20,252 bases of DNA. It comes from Ignavibacteriaceae bacterium (GTDB lineage: Bacteria > Bacteroidota > Ignavibacteria > Ignavibacteriales > Ignavibacteriaceae). Positions within the stretch are counted from its first letter, which is position 1, and each line of letters starts with the position of its first letter. The notes beneath the pieces are model-generated. The model saw nothing but the letters and a program-made list of their open reading frames with translations, was not told where the DNA came from and ran no database searches. Position numbers and translations under genes: made by a program. Shown here piece after piece: positions 1 to 8,239 of the stretch. The stretch is taken from assembly GCA_025449775.1 (NCBI GenBank), contig JANWIS010000157.1:1-20252 (forward strand). The letters run 5' to 3'.

Positions 1-800
1 TGAACTAATATTTTACTTCTTTGCATCAATTTAAAAATATCCAGGCGATTTAATAAGCCTGTAAATTCAAAGTTGTCAGCAAGTTTTTTTTCTTCCACCA
101 TTCCTCTTAGCCTAGAAAACTCTGGTCCGGACCCGGCTAAAACACATTTAACTTTCGGATTAATTTTAACAGCTTCTTCTGCTAATTTTATGAACAACGA
201 ATAATTTTTTAATGGAATAAGTGAACCAACACCAAGCAGATCAATATCTCTATTTGAATTACCTGCGGAATTATCATCAATTCCCCAAGGAATAATTTGA
301 TCAGGGTTTTTCCCAGTGAATTTAAAAAATAAATCTGTCTGGTTTTTTGATAGAGCAATTAATTTTGTGTTATCATTCTTTAACCAATGAAGGTATTTGT
401 TTGATAACTTCACATCTTGTCCCATCAAAGTGCAGAAGTGATCGCAACTAAATTTATTCGATAAGTGATTTCCAATCAATGCACATTCACCTAACCAAAG
501 TGAGTGGATAATATCGATCGGATTAGACTTGTGAATTTTTTTTGCCTGGCTAATTGCCTTGAGCCAATTGAGTGGCTTAAAGATCACACTGTTCTTACCG
601 GCTAAGGACACAACTCCTATCTTGTTCCAATTGTACGATCTTTTCTCATACGGATATTGAAGAGTGATTACTGAAATTTGAGAAGATTGATGTATCGAGC
701 TGAACTTTAAAAGAAAATCCTGCAATGGAGGAATACAATTAGAATCCCTTTCATCTTTGGGGAAACCGGGTGTTATAATCAGTATGTGTTTTTTATTCAA
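1..800 (-). CDS. GT4-family glycosyltransferase, C-terminus cut by window edge
   Basis: Reading the minus strand from 800 gives 266 open codons to the left edge with no stop. The protein starts NKKHILIITPGFPKDERDS, a typical beta-strand opening of a GT-B glycosyltransferase. It continues with HSLWLGECALIG (about residues 99-110) in the acceptor domain, TLMGQDVK (124-131), the interdomain IPWGID (170-175), and the donor-domain signatures GVGSLIPLKNYSLFI (190-204) and VLAGSGPE (220-227). These match the glycosyltransferase group 1 (GT4) family; the E-x7-E segment that would contact the nucleotide sugar lies beyond the window. The start is taken as TTG at 798-800 because an in-frame TAA lies two codons upstream; AAGGAAG sits about 12 bases before it. 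It is the last visible gene of the minus-strand operon, 19 bp after the GT-C gene. It probably adds a sugar to a cell-envelope glycan at the cytoplasmic face; donor and acceptor are unknown. Confidence 0.85.
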   Translation of the reverse strand, partial: MNKKHILIITPGFPKDERDSNCIPPLQDFLLKFSSIHQSSQISVITLQYPYEKRSYNWNKIGVVSLAGKNSVIFKPLNWLKAISQAKKIHKSNPIDIIHSLWLGECALIGNHLSNKFSCDHFCTLMGQDVKLSNKYLHWLKNDNTKLIALSKNQTDLFFKFTGKNPDQIIPWGIDDNSAGNSNRDIDLLGVGSLIPLKNYSLFIKLAEEAVKINPKVKCVLAGSGPEFSRLRGMVEEKKLADNFEFTGLLNRLDIFKLMQRSKILV

Positions 801-819
801 TGATTATCCGCGCTTCCTT

Positions 820-2247
820 TTATCTGATTTCATAAGCTTTCCACCCATCCCCGAAATCATTTACTTCCAGTAAATCATAATTCGATTTCAGCTCAATCCA
901 ATTCAGCATCGGGTTCATATTTGCCCACTGAATTTTGAATTTCTCTTCATTAAAAATCACTATCGAGTTAGGTTCAAACTTTGCTATTCTGTTATTTCGC
1001 ATGTTTATCACATTTTTGTTTACATCATAACTTATGAATGAAACATCAACATCGAAAGAATAAATATTTTTATGAATATCGTTTTTAGCATAAGCCGAGA
1101 TTTCTTTCTCAATGACATTTCTTTCGTAAGCTGATCTGAAAAAGTAAATACAAAAAAATATTTGCACGATGAGCATTAGTCCTATCACTAAATATTTTAC
1201 AGTTCTTTTTTTACCCAGGAAAAACATCAGTCTTTCAAAGGCCGGATATAAAACAACAACAACGAAAGGATAAAACAAAAGAAAAAATCTCTGATTTTGA
1301 TATGGTATTCCTGCCAGGAAAAATGCGTAAACCAAAATTACACCTAATGAAATCATCCAATATTTATTTTTAAAATATTTCTTCTGTAAGAAAAAAGATA
1401 CAACTATTCCAAATACTAAGTACGTCGGGTAAAATATTATTGAAAATGAATTAATAATATTTATCAGTCGAAAATGTTCGGTGCCATCGGGAGTTATGAA
1501 ATCACTTTTAAAATAATTCAACACAGACCATCTTTGAAGCCAGGTATGTTCAAGAAAATCTATTGAGTTTGATTTTCTAATTAAAATATGTGGTGTAATT
1601 AAAATGATTGCGATAACAACAGAAACTATCATATGAATAAACTTCTTTTTTCTTGTTATCTCGTAAAGGAGAATAAAGAATGGAATAATAAATACAGCCG
1701 CAGCGGCGTAACGGGTTAATACTGCAATCACGGAAAAACCTGAAAAGAAAATAATATTTTTTAATTCATTCTTTTCGAGATATCCGATAAAAAAATAAAA
1801 TGAAGCTGTGATGCAAAAGACAGTTAACATATCAGCCATAACGACAAAACTATTTCTGAGTACGTAAGGTGCAAACAAAAAAGATATAACGAGATAGATC
1901 ATTAAATATTTTTTATCCTCATAAATATTATTTATGATATGATGAATGAAGAACAAGCAGCCGGTTAATGACAGAGCAGAAATTAATTGAAGTGAGAATA
2001 AATTATCCATTACTAATCCCAGAATTGCACCAAGTACAGGGTAATAGATCGGCCAAAAATAATCCCCTGGGGAATTCCCGGTTTTAAAGAATTCAACAAT
2101 AGCGCGACTGTACCTAAAGTATTCGTGGCTGTCCTGCCCATACAAACCGTTAAATCCTACTATGAATCTGAAAATTACAAACAATAGAACTGGCGAAAAT
2201 AAAAGCAGATATTTCTGACCGAAATATTTTCGAAAAGCTGAAGTCAT
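820..2247 (-). CDS. GT-C type membrane glycosyltransferase (GT39/ArnT-like fold)
   Basis: A 475-residue polytopic membrane protein with about ten hydrophobic segments. After the first membrane helix (about residues 13-31) comes GLYGQDSHEYFRYSRAI (34-50), an acidic first periplasmic loop with Asp39 and Glu42. This is where GT-C enzymes such as PMT/ArnT carry their catalytic acidic residue. A second loop RNSFVVMADML and the LTRYAAAAVFIIPFFILLYE helix are also typical of the dolichyl-phosphate-mannose transferase type. Such enzymes move a sugar from a polyprenyl-phosphate carrier to a periplasmic acceptor. The C-terminal 100 residues form a soluble tail ending in GWKAYEIR. The ATG overlaps the TGA of the upstream methyltransferase (ATGA, 2244-2247), implying translational coupling. 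The acceptor may be a glycan, lipid or protein; the sequence alone does not decide. The family assignment rests on topology and the DSHEY loop. Confidence 0.75.
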   Translation of the reverse strand: MTSAFRKYFGQKYLLLFSPVLLFVIFRFIVGFNGLYGQDSHEYFRYSRAIVEFFKTGNSPGDYFWPIYYPVLGAILGLVMDNLFSLQLISALSLTGCLFFIHHIINNIYEDKKYLMIYLVISFLFAPYVLRNSFVVMADMLTVFCITASFYFFIGYLEKNELKNIIFFSGFSVIAVLTRYAAAAVFIIPFFILLYEITRKKKFIHMIVSVVIAIILITPHILIRKSNSIDFLEHTWLQRWSVLNYFKSDFITPDGTEHFRLINIINSFSIIFYPTYLVFGIVVSFFLQKKYFKNKYWMISLGVILVYAFFLAGIPYQNQRFFLLFYPFVVVVLYPAFERLMFFLGKKRTVKYLVIGLMLIVQIFFCIYFFRSAYERNVIEKEISAYAKNDIHKNIYSFDVDVSFISYDVNKNVINMRNNRIAKFEPNSIVIFNEEKFKIQWANMNPMLNWIELKSNYDLLEVNDFGDGWKAYEIR

Positions 2248-3023
2248 TTTTTAATTATAATCCATGGGAAAGGAGAATCGCTAAATAGAAATATTTTCTT
2301 TATTCTGTTTAAAATAGAATCAGGTTTGTAACAGATTTTATAATTGAATGCTGAAAGCTCTGACCACTGATGATGAAAATAAAATTCTGCCATCTCCATA
2401 AATCCGGTTGAGGAATAATATTCTATAGTCCTTTTTTTAGCATCTTCCGATTCGTTGTTTTCATAAAAAGGTGAATCTAGCACGTGAATTTCACCGTTCT
2501 CATTTAATAAATTCATAAGCCGGTTAATTAAAGTTGTAAGATTTGGAAAATATTGAGCGGAAGCATTAATTGTAATTATATCGAACAGTTGCCCGGCAAA
2601 GTCTACAGCAAAAATATCAGCATAATAAAAATTAATATTTCCTGAAGTAAAAACTTTTTTAGCCTGTTTTAGCTCAGTCAAATTTATGTCGGCGCAGAAA
2701 TAATTATTATTAAACAATTTAGAAAGCTGTCCGTAAAACCACCCGTTTCCACATCCAAGATCGAGCAGGGTTAAATTATTTTTTTTTGTTTTAAGATAAT
2801 CTATAAAGCGAAGAAAAGATTGAGCTCTTAATTCCCATTCTTTTTTATGTGGATTTGAAGTCGATGCAGATGGTAATAAAAGTAATTCTTCATCTGTGTA
2901 AACCCGTCTTTCCTTTGAACGGAGTTTTAAATACAAGCCTTCAAAATCATTGTTAATTGGGGACAGAATGTGTACACCATTTTCTATAATGGAAGGATTA
3001 GTATTATCTTTTTCAGAATTCAA
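2244..3023 (-). CDS. Class I SAM-dependent methyltransferase
   Basis: A 259-residue protein with a clear Rossmann-type SAM site: motif I LLDLGCGNGWFYGQL (residues 86-100), acidic motif II ADIN with Asp112, then FYYADIF (133-139) and DIITINASAQYFPNL (148-162). The N-terminal 85 residues form a helical extension (YTDEELLLLP ... NPHKKEWELRAQSFLRFIDYL) that may shape the acceptor site. The only reasonable start is TTG at 3021-3023, three bases after the stop of the preceding methyltransferase; the TGA overlaps the next ATG. Position inside a glycosyltransferase operon suggests methylation of a sugar, lipid carrier or small precursor, but the substrate cannot be read from the sequence. It shows little similarity to the adjacent methyltransferase beyond the fold, so it is not a recent duplicate. 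Confidence 0.85.
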   Translation of the reverse strand: MNSEKDNTNPSIIENGVHILSPINNDFEGLYLKLRSKERRVYTDEELLLLPSASTSNPHKKEWELRAQSFLRFIDYLKTKKNNLTLLDLGCGNGWFYGQLSKLFNNNYFCADINLTELKQAKKVFTSGNINFYYADIFAVDFAGQLFDIITINASAQYFPNLTTLINRLMNLLNENGEIHVLDSPFYENNESEDAKKRTIEYYSSTGFMEMAEFYFHHQWSELSAFNYKICYKPDSILNRIKKIFLFSDSPFPWIIIKK

Positions 3024-3025
3024 AT

Positions 3026-3841
3026 TTAAGTTCCTTGATACTCCGCAGTAATAATTATATGGTCCCCAATCCTATTGAGCGGAAATAGATGTGAAATTTT
3101 TTCATCTGTTTTGTTCAATAGCTTTGTCAATCCCGGAAATTTTTTCGGAATCTTTTCCATTTGAGGTGACGGAGTAAATAAACCGAGACTTTCGAGCCTT
3201 AATATTTTAAATCCCGGACCGAGTGTATTAGTCACATTTTTAGATGAAAAGTAAAACGTTTTAAATTTTACTCCTTCAACATTAGCAAGCGTGCCTTGAT
3301 TGCTGAATCTTCTGAACGCAAATTTAATCTTTCCTCTAAAAACCTGAATCATTTCCCATGGACAAACAGGCGGAAGAATTACGAGGCATACTCTGCCATT
3401 TTTATTCAGAAGAGAAGGAAAAAATTTAGTCGATTCCCGTAAATCAGGAATACAGTTTAATCCTCCAAAGTTGGAAAAAATAAAATCGAATTTTTTGTTC
3501 CCGATTTTGTCAAGTTCAGTAAATGAACATTGTTGAATAATTAATCGGTCAGAAAAATTAGTTGCTGAAAATTTTTTTTTCATCTGCCCGATCATGCCGT
3601 CGGATAAATCTGTGCAGTGAACAGTGAAACCTTTCTCTGCAAAAAACTCAGCATCAATTCCTGTCCCGCTGTTCAGCTCGAGGATTTTATCATTTAGCCT
3701 TAAAAATTTCAAAACATTTTTTTGAACTTGCTTTCTCATCCATGTTAAAGTTGGATTTTCTTTGTCATAGTTATCATAGTTTACAGATTGAAGTGTAAAT
3801 GCTTTATTTACATTATTGAATTGAAGCGATGTTGAATTCAT
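3026..3841 (-). CDS. Class I SAM-dependent methyltransferase
   Basis: A 271-residue protein with motif I ILELNSGTGIDAEFFAEKG (residues 53-71), motif II HCTDLSDGMI with Asp78, and the post-motif strand KFDFIFSNFGGLNCI. Its motif I has Asn-Ser where Gly-Cys is usual, a common variant. The C-terminal part (about 150-271) carries a long insert, PPVCPWEMIQVFRGKIKFAF to GLFTPSPQMEKIPKKF, probably an acceptor-binding lid, and the protein closes with GDHIIITAEYQ. ATG start at 3839-3841, nine bases after the radical SAM stop; the next gene follows at once. Ubiquinone/menaquinone-type or sugar O-methyltransferase activity are both possible; operon context favours a glycan or glycolipid substrate. Confidence 0.85.
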   Translation of the reverse strand: MNSTSLQFNNVNKAFTLQSVNYDNYDKENPTLTWMRKQVQKNVLKFLRLNDKILELNSGTGIDAEFFAEKGFTVHCTDLSDGMIGQMKKKFSATNFSDRLIIQQCSFTELDKIGNKKFDFIFSNFGGLNCIPDLRESTKFFPSLLNKNGRVCLVILPPVCPWEMIQVFRGKIKFAFRRFSNQGTLANVEGVKFKTFYFSSKNVTNTLGPGFKILRLESLGLFTPSPQMEKIPKKFPGLTKLLNKTDEKISHLFPLNRIGDHIIITAEYQGT

Positions 3842-3850
3842 TGGTGAATT

Positions 3851-5314
3851 TTATTTGGCGGTTTCCAGCTTCTTAAGAACAAGTGAGTCAGTAATGGAAG
3901 CGGGAATATAATAAAGTGCAGAAATTGCTGAACGAAGTTTTTTCCTGTTAACTTTCAGCGGATTTAAAATTACATTCTTAAGATTTTGAAGGCTTTGCTT
4001 TCTTCTGTAAACTTTGTGAACATATCTGTGAAGCTTCTTATAATAAATTGGCGAAAAAGTACTGTTATACATCATAGCAAGTTCATCTGAATCAGTCCAG
4101 TTTGTTTTTTCTTTCAATTGTTCTTTTACAATTTCATAGAACTTGGTTCCGGGAAGCGGATATGAAACTGAAATCCCGATCTCTTCAGGCATCAGATCAA
4201 GTACCATATTAATTGTTTTTTCAATGTCTTCCTTTTCTTCTCCAAGATAACCGAATTGCAGAAAGAATGCAGGTTTGATTTTATTTCTTTTAAGGATCGA
4301 AGTGGCTTTATAAATTTGCTCGACAGTGGTTCCTTTATCCATTGCATCCAGAATTTTTTGTGAACCTGATTCGGCGCCGACCCAAACAGTTTCAGCCCCA
4401 GATTCTGCAAGCGCTGAAATAGTATCTTCCTGTAAAAGTAAATCAACCCTTGATTGTATTTTATACTTGAACTTTAATCTTTTTGCGTTAACAATATCCC
4501 TGAATTCCTGAACCCATCCGGGTTTTAATCCAAAAATATCATCGCACATCCAGATGTGATCAACCTGAAAATTATTTATTAAGAATGCAATCTCTTCAAC
4601 AACTTTTTGCGGAGACCGGGAATTATACCTGTTCCCGTAAATTGGTTTTGCACACCAGTTACATTTAAAAGGACAACCGCGAGTTGTGGCATTGTTCAAA
4701 GAAAAATATCCATGGTTTTCCAGCCAGATTTTTTTGTAAGATGAAATATCCACGAGATCCCAAGCCGGCATGGGGAATGTATCAAGATATTTTACTATCT
4801 GTCTTGCTTCTGTCCGAATGATTTGTCCGTTATCTTTGAATGCTAAACCTGCTGTATCTCTAAAATTAATTTCTCCGTTATCCAACTTGGAGATTAATTC
4901 TTTTAAAGTCAGTTCACCTTCTCCGATCACAATAAAGTCAACTCCATGATTAATATATTTTTCATAATGATCTGCAGCATCGGAGCTTGATGCAATCACA
5001 GTTAAGCCGTTCTTCTTTGCAATTTCCGCCATTCTGAAAGCAGCTTCACGCATATTTGTAAGGCACATCTTGGTGAGATAATTAAATCCGTCATCATAAA
5101 TAACAAGGTAATCTGGTTTTTGATTTTCGATTATTGGGATGATTTTTTCAGGAGTTTCAATCAAAGCAGTATCAAATAACGATACTTCATAACCCGCTTC
5201 ACGCATAACTGCTGCAGCGTAAATAGTGCCAAGAGGCGGATAAGGCTGTTTAGCATCCCATTGCTTCTGATCGAACCTGTAGAAATATGAATGTGTGAAA
5301 AGAATTTTTTTCAT
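3851..5314 (-). CDS. B12-binding-domain radical SAM protein
   Basis: A 487-residue protein. The N-terminal 150 residues form the cobalamin-binding-like Rossmann domain of the BchE/Elp3-type radical SAM proteins: PPLGTIYAAAVMREAGYEV (26-44), then the closing signature FIVIGEGELTLKELI (127-141). The canonical DxHxxG cobalamin-ligating motif is not visible. The radical SAM core has the [4Fe-4S] motif TTRGCPFKCNWCAKP with Cys214, Cys218 and Cys221, followed by WVGAESGSQ (311-319), a SAM-binding strand, and GYLGEEKEDIEKTI further on. The C-terminal tail is rich in Arg and Lys. Relatives methylate unactivated carbons or carry out cyclisations and other carbon-radical chemistry, often on lipids or cofactors. 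It is second in the operon, four bases from the nucleotidyltransferase stop and nine bases before a methyltransferase, so it probably modifies the same product. The exact reaction is unknown. Confidence 0.88.
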   Translation of the reverse strand: MKKILFTHSYFYRFDQKQWDAKQPYPPLGTIYAAAVMREAGYEVSLFDTALIETPEKIIPIIENQKPDYLVIYDDGFNYLTKMCLTNMREAAFRMAEIAKKNGLTVIASSSDAADHYEKYINHGVDFIVIGEGELTLKELISKLDNGEINFRDTAGLAFKDNGQIIRTEARQIVKYLDTFPMPAWDLVDISSYKKIWLENHGYFSLNNATTRGCPFKCNWCAKPIYGNRYNSRSPQKVVEEIAFLINNFQVDHIWMCDDIFGLKPGWVQEFRDIVNAKRLKFKYKIQSRVDLLLQEDTISALAESGAETVWVGAESGSQKILDAMDKGTTVEQIYKATSILKRNKIKPAFFLQFGYLGEEKEDIEKTINMVLDLMPEEIGISVSYPLPGTKFYEIVKEQLKEKTNWTDSDELAMMYNSTFSPIYYKKLHRYVHKVYRRKQSLQNLKNVILNPLKVNRKKLRSAISALYYIPASITDSLVLKKLETAK

Positions 5315-5318
5315 ATAA

Positions 5319-6248
5319 TTAAAGCGAAACCTTCAATTTCTCTTCGAGCGATTTTATCCTGGTATCAAATTCATGAAGAACTTTTTTCTGAAAAAATCTG
5401 GGATGATGCTTTGATACATTTTTGGTTGATTTGAACGCCAAATTAAATTCCTCTTTATCAATTCCTTTATATTTCGACTTACTATTTTTCTTAAATAATT
5501 CCATTGCAAAGTCGTCAAATTTATCTCCCAGTTTTTTACCAAGCATCTGTTCAAATAAAGATTTGAGAAAACCATTTTTCCTGTTCAATACTTTATCTGT
5601 TTCTCTTTTCGGAAAAATAGGGTAGAAGTCTTTAACCCAAACATTTTTTTGAACAAACTGTTCATAAATATCTTTTCCGAATGTAGGAAGAAGTGTTACA
5701 AGTTCGGTTGCGGTAAAAATATTTTTTTCATTGATTTCCAGATTTTCAGAATCAATAAAATAATTAATACAGAAATACTTCTTTGAGTTAAACAAAAATA
5801 ATTTCTTAAAAACCATCAACATCAAACGTGAGAACCAGACTCTGTTCGGATGAGTTACTATAAAATAATCAATATCGGAATTCTTTTCCATAAATCCTTT
5901 TGAAATTGAACCGGAAAGCATTATTCCACGAACGAAAGGAAATCTCGATATAAATGCTGAAACACGTCGTGCAGTCTGCAACCGTTTTATAGCAAGTTCA
6001 TTTCCTTTTTCACGTCTTAATATGTAAGAATCATCATTGCTTAAAAGATAGAATTGTCTTTTGCAGTACACAATTTGATTTTCAGATAAAACCTCAAGTT
6101 CTTTTTTTATTTCTTCAGGACTAGTGTGATTTACACCGAGATGATAATAAATTTCATTTGCAGTCAGCGGATAAGAAAATATATCATAATAAGCCAGAGC
6201 TCTAATAATACTTCGCCTTAACGGGTTTATATTGAAATTATCATTCAA
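5319..6248 (-). CDS. Winged-helix + minimal nucleotidyltransferase-fold protein
   Basis: A 309-residue protein. Residues 10-75 look like a winged-helix domain (RRSIIRALAYYDIFSYPLTA ... NQIVYCKRQFYLL). Residues 107-130 carry the nucleotidyltransferase signature: GSISKG (113-118) followed by NSDIDYFIV, giving acidic residues Asp125 and Asp127 in the GSxxKG-x6-DxD arrangement of the pol-beta superfamily. The rest is helical and ends in a coiled-coil-like stretch. Such proteins transfer a nucleotidyl group, but the substrate is unknown; similarity to aminoglycoside or MNT toxin-partner enzymes is at the fold level only. No HEPN partner lies next to it. The start is probably TTG at 6246-6248; the nearby ATG at 6242-6244 is out of frame. 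It is the promoter-proximal gene of the minus-strand operon, so a role in regulating or priming the glycan pathway is an inference from position. Confidence 0.75.
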   Translation of the reverse strand: MNDNFNINPLRRSIIRALAYYDIFSYPLTANEIYYHLGVNHTSPEEIKKELEVLSENQIVYCKRQFYLLSNDDSYILRREKGNELAIKRLQTARRVSAFISRFPFVRGIMLSGSISKGFMEKNSDIDYFIVTHPNRVWFSRLMLMVFKKLFLFNSKKYFCINYFIDSENLEINEKNIFTATELVTLLPTFGKDIYEQFVQKNVWVKDFYPIFPKRETDKVLNRKNGFLKSLFEQMLGKKLGDKFDDFAMELFKKNSKSKYKGIDKEEFNLAFKSTKNVSKHHPRFFQKKVLHEFDTRIKSLEEKLKVSL

Positions 6249-6328
6249 AATTTTATCAGACTTCTGTTAATGAAATAGGTTTGGCTAATCTGACGGATAA
6301 GTTAAGAAATTAATGGTATTTTTCTCAA

Positions 6329-8206
6329 GTGTCTTATGTGGTTGAACTGGCGCTAACAAGTTTAAATGAGTTGATTTGCTTAATTTTCTTAACAATTTTA
6401 CAATTTATGAGCAAAACAAAATCTTACAGCGGAATAAGTATATTTTTCGGTCTTACATTTCTTTCACCGATCACTTTTGCTATTGCTGTATATGAGATGG
6501 ATGTTGTTCAGAGAGTTTTCTTCTTTTCTATTTCGCTTTTCTTGTTCCTTGTATTTGTTGCCCGATTCAAAATGGAAAATAAAATACATCTGAACAAATC
6601 TCTTTCTTTCCTGTTTATTTTATTTCCGGTTACTTTTTTAACCGCTTTTTTAAATGGCTCCGCTTCACTACTTTTTCTTAAACTAAGTGATTTAATTATT
6701 CCGCTTTGTATTCTTCTGCAAACTGTACTGTTGTTTTCAATTCTTGGTGACGATAGGTTCTTAAAAGTTGTGTCATACTCTGTAGTAATAATTTCAACAT
6801 TGTTCAGTGTCCTTGGTCTACTTGAAGTTTTTCAAATACGAATAACTCAATTTCCAACAGTATCAGCTCCTGGCTCAACATTGGGACACAGAAGCTTTGC
6901 AGCTGAATATCTTCTTTCTTCATTACCATTCTTTATTATACTTCATACTTACATAAAGAAGGATAAAAAAATTTATCTGCTCATTGCTGCGATTGTCAAT
7001 GTATCATTCCTTCTTTTTACACGGAACCGTTCGGGAATAATAATTTTGATTGCGATAGTTCTTTTTTATATAGTATTTATTTTTTTCAAGATTGAAAAAA
7101 AGGATAGATTAAAATTCTTAATTCCCACTCTGGCTGTGCTATTAATTTCCTTTACTATCTCTTTAATACCTGTTAAAGTATCAGATAGACCTGACTTGGA
7201 TTCAACTGCAAAAACTTTATTTGATGCTGAATTTAAAAGCAATGTTCTCCGAATGAAATTCTGGGATGCATCTTTGCAGATGATAGGAGATAATCCGGTT
7301 TCCGGGATTGGGATGTTTAAATGGAGCGGTCACTATCCAAAATATTCTGGTGATTATTTCACTGATGAGACAGTAACATTCATACACAACGTTCATGCTC
7401 ATAATGATTTTCTGGAAATATTTTCCGAAAGTGGTTTTCTTTCTGCTCTGGTTTTCTTATTGATTTATATTTCAGTTGCGTACTTGCTTTTCAAAAAATT
7501 AAAAAATAACCATAAATATTTTCCGCTCTTGTTAACTTTTCTGATTACATTTGCGTATTCGCTTCTGGCATTCCCGAATTATAAATTCTCCTCATTTTTT
7601 TTAGCTGTGGTCTCAGCAGGATGTGCGTTGATTGTTTCTGATGAGAAAGGTAAAAATATATTAAGCTTGAAAAGCATTCATTTAAAATGGATGCTTATTC
7701 TTATGATTATCATTGGAGGAATTACTTCTATAATCAGATTACAATCAGAGATAAAATTTGGTCATTCAATCTTTTTGAAGAATACAGGGCAGTATACATT
7801 CATGCTTCAAAAGCTGGAAGAAATTTCGGAAATTTTATATCCGCTCGATGCTTCAAAACAGCCTGTCGATTACTACCGTTCTATTGCCAGCTTCCATCTG
7901 GGAAATTATCCCGAGGCTTTGAAATATATTTTGAAGGCGAATGAACTGGCACCATTTAATCCAATTGTTATGCGAAACGTTGCCGGACTTTACGAGGCTA
8001 ATAGAAAAATTCAGGATTCAATTAATAAATATGAACAAGTCCGGAATTACTTCCCGAACTATATCGATGCACAGATAAATCTTCTTTCTCTTTATTCTGA
8101 AACAAAGCAGGTGGGAAAAGCAAAAGAACTTTTTGATGAGCTGATAAAAAAATCTCCGGACAATCCGCGATTGGTTGAATATAAAACTAAATATATGACG
8201 GAATAG
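6329..8206 (+). CDS. O-antigen ligase/polymerase-like membrane protein with TPR tail
   Basis: A 625-residue protein. It has about eleven membrane segments up to residue 470, then a soluble TPR tail. The Wzy_C/WaaL domain is marked by STLGHRSFAAEYLLSSLPFF (183-202), FTRNRSGIIIL (230-240) and, in the large periplasmic loop, VSGIGMFKWSGHY (324-336) and HNVHAHNDFLEIFSESGF (353-370), with His356 and His358 and a downstream Glu as expected for the family. The tail (about 510-620) has two to three TPR units such as YYRSIASFHLGNYPEALKYI. These enzymes move undecaprenyl-linked glycans onto lipid A-core, other glycans or proteins; TPR-bearing versions include protein O-oligosaccharyltransferases, so the acceptor is open. 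Start is uncertain: GTG 6329 adds 26 residues, ATG 6407 begins just before the first clear membrane helix. It diverges from the glycan operon across 80 bp and ends with TAG. Confidence 0.85.
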   Translation: MSYVVELALTSLNELICLIFLTILQFMSKTKSYSGISIFFGLTFLSPITFAIAVYEMDVVQRVFFFSISLFLFLVFVARFKMENKIHLNKSLSFLFILFPVTFLTAFLNGSASLLFLKLSDLIIPLCILLQTVLLFSILGDDRFLKVVSYSVVIISTLFSVLGLLEVFQIRITQFPTVSAPGSTLGHRSFAAEYLLSSLPFFIILHTYIKKDKKIYLLIAAIVNVSFLLFTRNRSGIIILIAIVLFYIVFIFFKIEKKDRLKFLIPTLAVLLISFTISLIPVKVSDRPDLDSTAKTLFDAEFKSNVLRMKFWDASLQMIGDNPVSGIGMFKWSGHYPKYSGDYFTDETVTFIHNVHAHNDFLEIFSESGFLSALVFLLIYISVAYLLFKKLKNNHKYFPLLLTFLITFAYSLLAFPNYKFSSFFLAVVSAGCALIVSDEKGKNILSLKSIHLKWMLILMIIIGGITSIIRLQSEIKFGHSIFLKNTGQYTFMLQKLEEISEILYPLDASKQPVDYYRSIASFHLGNYPEALKYILKANELAPFNPIVMRNVAGLYEANRKIQDSINKYEQVRNYFPNYIDAQINLLSLYSETKQVGKAKELFDELIKKSPDNPRLVEYKTKYMTE

Positions 8207-8239
8207 TATAAGAAATTAAAGTTCCAGGTAACGAATTAT

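Noticed and set aside
4192..4511. Short frames overlapping the radical SAM gene on both strands
   Set aside because: They are out of frame with the conserved enzyme and lack independent signals.
5319..6248. An MNT/HEPN toxin-antitoxin pair
   Set aside because: No HEPN-type small protein with RxxxxxH is adjacent; the neighbours are biosynthetic enzymes.
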